From NCBI GenBank assembly GCA_028829895.1, contig CM054181.1, positions 50,971,759-51,035,758 of the forward strand: a stretch of 64,000 nucleotides of DNA, in the 5' to 3' direction. The notes beneath the pieces are model-generated. The model saw only the letters and a list, made by a program, of their open reading frames with translations. It was not told where the DNA came from and searched no databases. Source of the stretch: Sinotaia quadrata (lineage: Eukaryota; Mollusca; Gastropoda; Architaenioglossa; Viviparidae). Below are positions 48,101 through 60,100 of the stretch, piece by piece. The position numbers and the translations under genes were made by a program. Each line of letters opens with the position of its first letter. The first letter of the stretch is position 1.

Positions 48101-51100
48101 TAATTCGTTTTAGAAGCTAGATGTTGAGTTGATACCAACCAGAAGTAAGCTTCGATGGTGTGTACCACTTGTGTGTTGTCTGCATTAACTAGGCTGCTGA
48201 ACAGAAGGTTTTTAGACAATAATATTGACATTTCTGATGTAGCAGCAGTGACAATGATGAAAATATTCAAGGAACTGATAAAGTAGTTTGTGCAGTTTTA
48301 TCTTTTGTCATCTGGTAGATCTGCACACTTAACTGTGACATTGCCTGCTCAGCCAGCATGATCAATTTGTAATTATTTGTGTGTTGTTGTTAACCTACAT
48401 AATTATAAATTAATATTATACCTCAAGATATGTTTTTCAAAGATAAGGTCTTTTTTTCTGGTGTCTTTATGCAACAATACAAACCAAGATGATTAAAATA
48501 TCTTTTTAATGCTTTTTGTTGGATAACATTTGATTAGATTGATATAGGTCACTTTGTGTTATATAAAGTAATATACCTACAAATCGGAAAAGTTTAGCTA
48601 AATTTCATTTATATACACTCTATATAAATATAATTTTTCATTCTTTGAGGATGTAATTCAAACATTTTTGAAGTTAGTAGCACCAGTCAGTTTCCACAGA
48701 AAATTCTAGTTTTCATATAAATAAGCATGTAAATATAATTTTTGTTTGTATGATTTTTCCCCTTTTAAAAAATGCATAGTGAAAAACCTATCTGATATAA
48801 ATTAAAATTTTTGTTTTTTGTTAAATCAATATGAGATTCAGAATTTTAGTAAATTAGAAAAAACCCACTTTAGAATTATTTTCAATTTAGCCGGCTTTTT
48901 ATAGGCAGTGGCACATATTATAACAATAATTATTTATTTATTTTTACTTTTTAAAGAACTTTTTGATAAAGCAAACAATGACAGCCTAATTTTTAGTTTC
49001 ATATGACTAAGAGTTATGAATTTTTTTCATCAAACATTTCTGCTTTTGTCTTAGCATTTGTCAATGAATTACCTTTCCTTGGCCAGGAAGAGAAAGGATG
49101 TTGATTACCATAGGAATTGACTTAGCCTCATATAGCAAATTATCAAAATAAAAAATTGTTAGGTTTTGACCTCATAAATTGTTTTTGTTAAAATGATGTG
49201 TTTTCATCTAATCATAGTTTGAATAGAATAAAATTACAGATTAAAGCAGTGGTTCCACCCTCTGGTCCATGGTGCATTACCAGGAGATCCACAGCTGTTA
49301 TTCAGTATAAAATGTGGTCTTTAAATGTAAAATAGTGGTCTGCTGTGCATAGTCTGTGGATGCATTATTCAGAATGAAAAGTGGTCCTTAGATGTAAAAA
49401 GGTTGAGAACCATTGAATTAAAGTATCAGCCTTATATTAGTTATAAAAAGTTATATTTTAAAAATATATATTTAGAATATTAAAGTATGGCTTTTATCCA
49501 CCTAAAGGCAGGTTCGTCTTTCAGAATGTTACAATTTCACAAAATCATCTTGTGAGGATAAGATTTGCTTACTCAAACATGGTATTTTAAAAAAAAAAAT
49601 CATATGAACTCAATCTTTACTGTGGGACTGCAGGATTTACCAGGTTTATAACACTTTTAGATATTTAAAGTCGTCCTTGCCATATCCATTGTAAATGAAA
49701 AAAGAATTGTGAGTTCTTAATCAACAGGATGTGATCCTCCAGTGATATATTCAATTATTTATGGTTTTTGATTTAATTTGTAATGGTCAGTTGTTAAAGA
49801 TAAAGATGAGTTTGTTCAGTGTAGTTTTGTGCTTGGGAATAGGGAACCTGGAAGTGTAAAAACAAAAGCTTGTGAAGCCAAGAGCTTGTGTCAAACTGTA
49901 ATTACAGCAAAAGTACTTAAATAATAATGTTTATTCAGACTGATGTAACATTGTATATATTGTTTGGTTCGAACAGCAGGCAGCTCAGATGAGGGTTGAG
50001 AACCATGCATTGACCTTAAACCCAGATGAAATGTCCAAAGTCCTAACTGATGTTACACAATTACGCGGAAAGCAGGAGAATTTATCATCTACTCTTGTAC
50101 AGCTTAAAAGGTAGGTTTGGTAACAATTGATGAAAATTAATCAAAGGTGATTCAATTTAGATATGTGCTTGAACTTGTGTGTGCATAACTATGATCATTT
50201 CTACGCTATCATTCTCTATGACTCTGCTTAAAATGTAGATTTTAACACCATACCTGCCTACCTTCCGCTTTTAGCGGAAGAATCTCCCGCTTTTACCTCG
50301 AATCTCCCGCTCTTCCGCTTCCAAAAGAAATCTTCCGCTTTCATTTTCATTTTCAATTTTTTTTTTCACGATCGATTATGACAGGACGAAAAATTTACCG
50401 TGCGTTCAATAGAGCTAACGGCGGCGTAACTCTAACTGCTTCTCTGTCGTCTGCTATGAGCTCTTCAGCAAACGAGTCCTTTTCTAACACTTCCGGAATC
50501 TTATTCGTCGGCCGTTATTAATTTTAGTTGACAAAACAGAATTTCGCTCGTGAAATAAACATTTTCTTTGAATATTTTTTATGTTGAGAAGTCAGAGCTT
50601 AGCGGGATAAGCAAATTCGGTTCATAACGTTTTTACTGCCCGTTCGACCGATAGACGAAGTTCGCTTTTTCAAAATGGCGGCCACGTAGCGATAGTATAT
50701 GCGTGACAATTACGAAATATTTACTTTAATAAATAACATTCAACTTACATGTAAGACAGTCTATGCAAATTATCCGTCCAAAACAAGCTACTTTGACGAA
50801 TTATATTGCAATGCTAGGAAAAAGATTGGCGTTTTCAATAACGGTAGGCCTATGTTTGAAACCGCATTGAGGTTCAAATAATCATTTTTCTAGAATCCGT
50901 TGTAATTATTCTTATATAATATGTAAAACTTCAAAATTTATTTTTTTTAAAAAAAGTGACACAAGTTTTAAAACAAAAGATCATCGACGATAAAGAAATG
51001 ATCCTGAGTCAAATTTGTTTGAAAGTAATTTACGGAATTGTGAACATTTTGATTTAGTCGAATTTTTTATTTTAATCATTTCTGCTAAAAATATAATAAA

Positions 51101-54100
51101 AAATTAGAAATATATATAGGCCTATATATATATACATGTATTTGTAAATTAGCCGTTGATATTTTGTGATTACGCAGTACACACATTATTATAATAGAAT
51201 TTTAGAAGGCATGATAATAAATACAATACATTGAAGACAAAAGAAATGCATAAAACATTAAAAATAATAATATTAATCATATCCAATTCTTAATTAACAA
51301 AGCATGCTTATTGAAGAATAATGTCTTTTTAATAACATTTTAAATGTTACAGGAAGACTTTCACTGTTTTTTCTCTAGTCTAATGGACATGTAAATTTAG
51401 AAAAATACAGGTGTTTTATATATTTAAATCATTTATAAATTAAAATCTGAACCAGATATACTAAAACTAATAATTGGTTTTGCTTTCTCATAACAAAGAC
51501 AACATATATTCCAAATTTTATTAATGTGGATTGATAAATATATTTTTAAAAAAATTTCTTTTCAATATTCTGGTTCTATGTAGTATTAGAAAATAAAATG
51601 ACTGTACACTGAGGATGTAAAGGATAGTAATATATAGTATTAGTATATTTAATTCTGAGAGAGCTAAATGACTAAGAGCAGTCCAATGTAGTATGGATAG
51701 GGTATACTTATTTTAAAAAAATAAACCACTTGAACACTTTTAAAGTTCTGTAGTCTTTATTTTACTTTAAATGTGTTTTTCTCAAAATGACTTTTTTCCT
51801 CTGTTGAACTAAATGCTAAGACCCCTTTTGAATAGTTGTAATTATTCCATGTCCCTGAAATTTGGTATACTAGTTTCTCATACATAAAATTAAAAGGTTG
51901 TGCATGGATGAAAGCCTATATGCTTTAGGTTTAAGTAAATTTTATTTTTTTAAATTCTACATGTTCTCCCAAAATATATATTTTAGATGGGTACAATTAA
52001 AAAAAATCATAACTTTTTTCTTAAAAATTTTCAATAGGCACATGTTCCTTTTTGTGGCTTGTACATTAGATAATAAAAAGTTAAATATATATTTTTTAAA
52101 ATATCCATTTATGAAATATTTAATGAATTTCTGTAAAAGTGAAAATCATGATGAGGTACTTCAATGGCCCATTATTCTGAAATGTGAAGATCCTTCTTCA
52201 AATGAAGTCTAAAGAAATATCTAAATAAAACTGCCTAACACTTGGTGTGCTTGACAAAAATTCATCTAAAATAAACAGTGGAATGGAGACTAGACAAAAT
52301 GTAGACAAATTGTTGTGCTTTGCATTAATCATTACATTATTGGTAAGTTTATTTACAAATATTAACATTATTTTTTTATTTTGCATTTATTTTATATTAT
52401 TGGTATTTCTATTAAAAAGCCAGACTCCGCATAAAATCTTCTGGTTTCCATTCAAAATCTTCTGGTTTTGGACCAGTGATCTTCTGGTTTCCTAAGGTGG
52501 GGGGTAGGCAGGTCTGTAACACGGTTAATGAAGATTAATTTAGGGTTATTTAGTTGAGATAAATACTTGCAGTTGTACAGTATGCTTCACTTTTCCATAC
52601 TACTATTGTAATTCACTTGAGTATTCACTGGCCAGTCTTTTTCAAGCTGTTATAGAATTACTTAGTCTTAATTCTGTACAATTACATTTGATGTGCATTC
52701 ATTGGTTATTTGCTTAGCGTTGCCTTGAACTGCTTATTCACTTTATTTTATGTACACCAATTTAACAAAGAAAAGTCAGATCACTACTGTATAAGCCAAT
52801 CAGCTGCACAAATATGAAAGTAACTCTTACCCACTTTATTTACAACAGTTTACAATAGGTATTGGAATAAAATATGCAGTGTTGGATGAACTAGCAATTT
52901 GCAAAATCAAAGAAGAAACTGAAATTACCTAAATTTTTTTTAATTGTCCAAAATAAATATTTGGAGGCAAATGTAGCTAACTATTATGATTTCATTTACA
53001 AAATCATTATCAGATTACCTTTATAAAAAAAGCTTAATTCAAGAATCACCATATATGTAGCTGTGATAATTTTAAACACTGAAATAAGGGTTTGTCACAA
53101 TTTATGGAAACAAATTGAATTTTTGTAATCTGTCAGTTTATTCTCGCTTACAGATATACTTAAAAAAAATTAAGATAAGATTAATATTCTGATGTCTGAC
53201 ATATTTGATACTTTACAGCAATTTTCTGTAATGACAGCTGTTTTCTCCTGCCTATTTTCTCCATGTGTAATTATCAAAGTTAGCTAATTAACATCTTTAA
53301 TATTTTGTAAAGAACATAAATAATTTTGTTATATTTGACTTAGTGAACATTCCTTTACAAAGTGTTTTAATTTTCATTTATAAGTAATGTTACAAGAATC
53401 TTTCTAAGTAGACCACCTTCTACAGGCATCAGATAATTAATCTAACAGGCAATCAGTGCATACACCTGGCAGTTAACGGGTTTGAGAGTAGGTAGCATGT
53501 TCATTCATTTTTTTTTTAAATATCAGAAATAACATGTATACACTGATTTTGAAAATAAAATGACAGATAAATTTCAAAATATTTTTGTGAACAATATAAA
53601 AATAATTAGTTTTCTTGCTAGTAATTCCAAATAAATGAACACTTACATGACTGACCAAAACATTTGTAGTTTTGAACTTTCCTTACCTCTTATTGAGTTG
53701 AATAGTAAATAGACAGCATCAGATCAGACCTGATCAACCAGGTAATATGCAGTCATAAAATCTCAGTTGTCCTTGTATGTTTTGTTTTTGAGTATACTTT
53801 TGTTCTAGTAACAAAGACTTTTATGTAAATTTTGCACATAGGGAGAATGAAGCATTGTGGCGAGAAGTGGCATCCTTACGGCAGAAACATGCCAAACAGC
53901 AGCAGATTGTTAACAAGGTCAGAGTTAATATTTTATACACTCTTCCCTGTCCCTACCTACCTGTATTTTCAAATTACTGTTTTGTCCCAAGGTGATGGAC
54001 ATTGTGAAGTTCAACATGTAGATTTTTACAAATATAAGTATTAAATGGTTTTTAGTTTGATAAGTTTCCTTTTCCTTCAGACAACCTCCAACTACACACT

Positions 54101-57100
54101 CAATCAAAATTTATTCTAAGTAATATCCACTAAGAATTAAACCAAAACCTTTATGTAATATAAACTTACATTTATCGGGTATATTAATAGTTTCATCATC
54201 ACAACCAGTGCAAAAATGGTTCAAATAGCACTCAAAAAAATGTTATATTTTATAACAACACTATCCTTTCTTAAGTTAAAAGTTACTGATACTACCTTAG
54301 GTTAGTATCTCTGCAGTTGTCATCATTTATTTGCTTAGTGGAAAGTTTTCAGATATGGTCTGCACTGTAAGCACACTCTACATTTTACCCTACACTACTC
54401 TGTGCACTTCTCTGTGTTTGAAAGAAGAACATATTTAGTTTGAGATGGCTGTCCATTGAACTAATGATATTTCCACTTGTGGTAGAACTTTTGAGATGGC
54501 TGTCCATTGAACTAATGATATTTCCACTTGTGGTAGAACTTGTTTCCATGTAGTTCCATCAAAGAACCTTGTTTGCACAATGGGTTTGAAGCAAAACTTT
54601 TTATATCTCACATGACAATAAAAGTCATGGAACAAATTAATTTGAATTAATTTTTACTTCATAAGCAAAGAGTTCAGATATCTCTTAGAAATTTTCTAAA
54701 CCTTTCGACTTACTGTTTCCACTTACAGATTAAAGCCACAGACTGCTCGAGCCAGTGGAAGGAAAACAAATTTTCTTATTTTTTTCACTTTTTAGATATT
54801 ATATATTTGCATTGTTGAAGGTCTTTTCTTTCAGGATTTTATATTTTCTTAATGTACAAATGCATATTTTATGTTAATAAAGAGGTTTTTGAACCCACCT
54901 CTGCTGAAAAATTTATTCCTAAGCGAAAATCGTTGAAAACGCAAAACTTTGACTCCTGATTACCACCATTATTTGTATTGTAGAAAGGAACATGGCACAC
55001 AGAAACAGAGGATTACCTCCCTTACATTATAATTGTTACAATACTGCCTTTAACCAGTGTTATAGTCCAGTTTCATGTAAAACTCTGACATAACCTAATA
55101 CAATCAGGATCAGATTTATGCAAATCATATAAAAGACTTGATTTGATTGGTTAAGACAGTCGTCCTCTAAGAGCTCTTCAACATAACAAGTCCTTTTTTA
55201 ACACTTCCGGAATCTAATTTGTCGGATGTTATTAATTTAAATACAATTTTGCTCGTGAAATAAACAATATCTTTAAATATTTATTTATGTTTACAAGGCA
55301 GAGCTTGATGGGATAAGCAAAATTCAGCACATAACGTTTCTACTGCCCATTCCACTGATAGGCAATGTTTGCATATACAAAATGGTGGCCAAGTAGTGAT
55401 AGTATATGCACTACACCATGTCATTTTGACAATTATGAAATATTTACTTTAATAAATAATATCAAACTCAGTGATGGTCCATTAAAGCTCTGTTTACTTC
55501 TTAAAAAGGAATTTATTTTATTGCTCATTTATTGGATCCTCATGACCCAGTATATACTAATACATCACTCACTTCTGTGCAGCTAGCTTAGAGAAGAATT
55601 TATTTTGTTTAAATACAAAAATTAATCATTTTTGTCAAATGTCTTTGTAATATCATTGATTGTTACTTTCAGTAGTCACATAATGCATGTTTTGAAAATA
55701 ATAAAATTTTGTTGCTTGGGTGCATTTTTGGTATATCATTGTTTTTAATAAACATTTTCTTCTGGGTTAGTGCAGTACCTGATCTTATTATGTTTGCTTT
55801 AGTATCACTGATACTCTTAATCTAGTGAGTGGGGTTAGATAATAAACTGTAGACCATAAAATATAGAAAATTAATATTATTTCATATATGTTATATCTGC
55901 AGCTGATTCATTTTCTCATGTCTATCGTTGGAGGTCGGAGAGGCATGCCAGGTCTAAAGCGCAAAATGCCACTCATGATCAGTGACTCGTGTCAAGCATC
56001 CAACAGAAACATGGACAATGCCACTCCACCCAAAGTGGCTAGAGTCGTTGACAGTTCTATAGATCACGATTACACAGTGCAGTCAGTGAGTGGTAAATTG
56101 TTAACTAGAACATTTTAACTATTACCTGTTAAAAGTATGACATAGTTTGAAACAGACACAACTAAAACTTATAAAGATATGATTTGTTTGTGCGTGGCTT
56201 AAATATTGAAAAGATGTTGGTTCTCAGAATTTCCACATGGCACACTAAGAACTTTGGATATAACTAATTTAAAACATCATATCTGCATCCAATCTGCATC
56301 TGGAGTATCCTTCACAGCATGGGGTTCCATTTTGAATAATATTTTAGCAAATCACAGAATATTTTTATAAGCAACTTATTTTGTTTGTTGAGTATTAAAC
56401 AAAAAGGAAATGGCTGCTTGTCAATTGATATAGACATTATCAGTTTTAGAATCTATTTCAAGAGATAGTTCAACACCAAGTTAGAAAACAAGTAATGAGA
56501 GGCATAAGATGTGTCATGAACAACTTATTTTGTTTGTTGAGTACTAAACAAAAAAGAAATGGCTGCTTGTCAATTGATATAGACATTATTAGTTTTAGAA
56601 TCTATTTCAAGAGATGGTTCAACACCAAGTTAGAAAACAAGTAATGAGAGGCATAAGATATGTCTTGAGGAGGCTGTTCTGTGTTGTAATGGTTGGTCAT
56701 AGATTGGGGGCACAGAGATTTCTCTGCCACATTTATTTGAAAATATAAGTAAAGTTTATTATCTTCATTGATCTTATAAAAATAACTATGTATTTTGAAC
56801 TTTGGACCATAGGGGCTTTCATAATTAAGACAGGATAGGTTAATATGTATGGTGGAGTTAATCTTGCCTATCCCTATTTCTAGATGTAATTGTTATATAA
56901 ATTATTAAATTGTCAAAGTTGATGGTACTTTTGTATGTGTCAGAGTTGGAGTAAACAACTCGAGTTGAAAATATGCTAGAAATTGCTGATGCAGTGCAAA
57001 CCAGTTCCAACTGGATGAGTAGTTTTTATTATTCACTGGTTAAGATTTATGAGAATGAGATCAAATTAATCTGATCCTTCATCCATTGCTTATTAGCTTA

Positions 57101-60100
57101 ACTATCTTGTGTAAGTCTGAAAGTTAACTTAATATAAAAAGCCAGACATATTCTTAGTGGATTTTAGTTTTTGGAAGAACTCTATTTCAGGAATTACACT
57201 CTGATGTGGCTTTCAGAATTATTAATGACTAATAATCATGTTGATTTATTACAGCCAAGTAGTTCTGAATTTACTGTCAGTGCAACCATTCAGCCAGTCT
57301 CTGGGCTTATCATTCATGAGCTCCTTGAGTCATCAGAGGTGGATTCAAATGATCACGAATCAAATATTCTCAACAAAGTGAGTTTGACTTTGGACTGTAT
57401 TTGTTTTTCACAGCACCCTTTTAAAACTAAAATTGTTAATCATAGGCAATATGTTATAAGAAGCAAAATGAAAAAAATAATGTAATATAAAAGCAGCAGA
57501 AAACAATTCTATTTTTGTTTTAATTACTGAAAAAAGTTCTTTTTGAGAAAAAAATATATTTTTACATTAAAAATACCAAACAAAATAAACATGATATTAG
57601 GTCTGTTTTATCATTGGGATATGGTAAAACAAAGAAGAAAATGAAATTGAGGACTGTGAATATCATAGTTTGTCAGCTCAGTAGAAATGTTTTAGTAGAA
57701 AACAAGAGTCCAAATTATTTTTATAAATATCTAGCATAGTTTATTTTATGCACAAAGTTGTATTATCTTTATGTTTTCCTATATGATTTGCTATTTCACA
57801 CTTTTATTTTGAGTTAGAGCGCTCATTTATTTGGGAAAATGATTGATAGATTGACTGACTGACTGAGTTTGTTCCTCAAGGAGAAAAAGGAGAGGATATT
57901 GAGCATGAGAGAGTGTCTGAAACTTTTTTCTTGGCCTTTATTTAAAAAAAAATATCTAGCCACATTTTTTAGGAATATAAAGAGATAAACTTTTCCCCCC
58001 CCTGTTTGATTCTTACATTTTATTTCAGCACTTTAATTATCACTCTTTGTAATAATTTATCTTATATTGGCTGCTATACAGCATATCATATATTCTTAAA
58101 TATAGTTCCACATGTAAGATGCCATGTTTTCATTTGAAACTTTCCTGTGTGTGTGTGTCTGGAGACATTTCTTTCAGCATTTTGGGAACACTTTGACATG
58201 AACTGTGTAAAAAGTGCAGTATTGTATACTTGTCAGCATAATAATACTAATATGATATTGTAAGGCTTTTATAACCCTAAGTCAGAAAATTTTAACAAGA
58301 CCCACTTCCTTGCAAAAAGATACATTTTTTTTTTAAAAAGGACAGAGTGAAGGTGTAACGAATAAATGTCTTAAAGCATGTATTTTCATCTTAAGTTCTC
58401 CTAAGAAGACTGGAACAGTGGTCATTATCAGTCTTTCTTAGTCTTACTCTTAGGAGAACTTATAATGAGAGTACAATGAATTTTAAATTTTGGTGGGATT
58501 CAAAAAAAGCTTCCTTCTTCATTGGGTGTGCAACATAGCTGATGGAAAGATACCAGTCTATCTTTTTTATTAGTTATCTCACCCACCACATGAGAAAAGT
58601 GTTGCTTTTCAATGTCTTTCAAATCTGAAACAGTAACAGTAACAAAACATGATAGAACTCTGTTTGGAAGAATCAACATGCTTTACTGACAGAAATAGAG
58701 AAAAACCATTATGTGGCAGATCTTAGCTTTTTACTGTAGATATTTATAAATTCCCAATGTAATGGAGATCTTTCCAACAGTTTTCAGAGTTCAAAAGTCT
58801 ACACTAGTGTATCTCGTGCATTTTGTACAGTTAACTTACTTCAGTAAACTTGTACCCTTCACACAATCTATCATCTTAAAAACAAAGAGAAAGGCAGCCA
58901 GGAATGAGGAATGTTACTAAATTGAACCAAAAAGTATGGAGAATGTAACTTTATCTTGACAGTAAAGGCCAAAGAGACTGCTAGGTGAAAGGACCAAATG
59001 CCTTAATAACTAATATTTAGGAAAGGATTGTAACACAAATGTGTGTTTGCAATTGAAGAGGAGGGTTTTGTAATTTAGAATTTTGTAGTGTCAAACACAT
59101 GGACTGGTTAAGTCAGAAGCAAAAAAAATAGTTTGCATGTTTAGAGTAGTAGGAATTAGGATAAATTGTGTTGGAATTGGTCAATTTTTGCAGCTCTTGA
59201 CTTATAGTCAGTTTGCATGGTGTCTTTTGGTAAGCATTGGCTTGGGTATATAAGAGAGTTAATGTTGTGGACACTTAATTTACATGCTTTAAACACTGCT
59301 CTTACTGCAGATTTTCCATATCCATTATTTCATTTTCTTCTTTTTTCAAATGTCAATAATGCAAACAACAACTGGAAAAATGTATAAGATGTTCTTGTAT
59401 TATCTTTACTAATTTGAATATATATTATATAATATACACAAACAAAATAATAGTGTCATGCAGCTAAACTTCATGTGGTTATATTCTGATTTGCTAAATA
59501 ATTCTGCTGGAATAAATAATAACTGATCAATAATTGCTCCATGCAGTGGATCACTTAAAGAACTTGTAATTAGTACAATCTTTTGAACCTTAAAATACTG
59601 TAGCCAGTACTGCAAGATTTATCAGTTTTTTAAACACTCCAAAATAAAGTATCTACCTGCCTGCTTGACTGTCTGCCTGCTTGTGCACGTGTGTGTGTAT
59701 GTTTACTGTTTTGAATTTTATATATAATAAATTCAAAATTGTGTCTATAATTTGTGATCACTGAACCATGAATTAAAGTTTTATAGTAGTACATTTGCAT
59801 TTTCTTTTTAAAATTATATTTTAAACTATTTGCACTCAGACTGCTTCACCAGCAGAGATCAAATTGGATTCAGATCAGTATCTCAATCAAGCTGCAGTGA
59901 ATCCGGAACCTGTTACAGTAACGGTCAGCCTTCTGGACCAGGCATTGTTGTCTGCAGATATCCTTCCATCAGCACCTATTGAGGAAACCAAGCCGTCAGA
60001 GCAGAGGTCCACAACAACAAACCCTCCACTATTATCAGAGGTGTCTACTGTTCCTCAGAATCAGCAACCTGCCAAAGAATCAACACAGAAGCCGAACACT

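Larger units (their letters stand above)
45404..49976 (+). other. HSF intron 3
   Basis: This 4.6 kb intron holds repeat copy E (47090-47710), a short GT run at 47730 and the hAT-type MITE at 49247. The long minus-strand frame at 45491-45952 is unconstrained intronic sequence. Confidence 0.7.
50249..52516 (+). mobile_element. 2.27 kb TIR element with 6-bp target duplication in HSF intron 4
   Basis: The left end CATACCTGCCTACCTTCC and, on the other strand, the right end CAGACCTGCCTACCCCCC are imperfect inverted repeats. Both flanks carry TAACAC (50243-50248 and 52517-52522), a perfect 6-bp duplication. Inside the left end is a cluster of CTTCCGC/CTCCCGC motifs. Inside the right end AATCTTCTGGTTT occurs three times in the same, not inverted, orientation. 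A CpG-rich region with AAAATGGCGGCC (YY1-like) at 50672 looks like a promoter. No transposase motif was recognised. TSDs of six bases occur in few superfamilies, and I do not assign one. Confidence 0.8.
53918..55902 (+). other. HSF intron 5
   Basis: About 2 kb, containing a 50-bp tandem duplication (54442-54541) and the older relative of the 2.27 kb element (55165-55470). Nothing else was identified. Confidence 0.6.
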
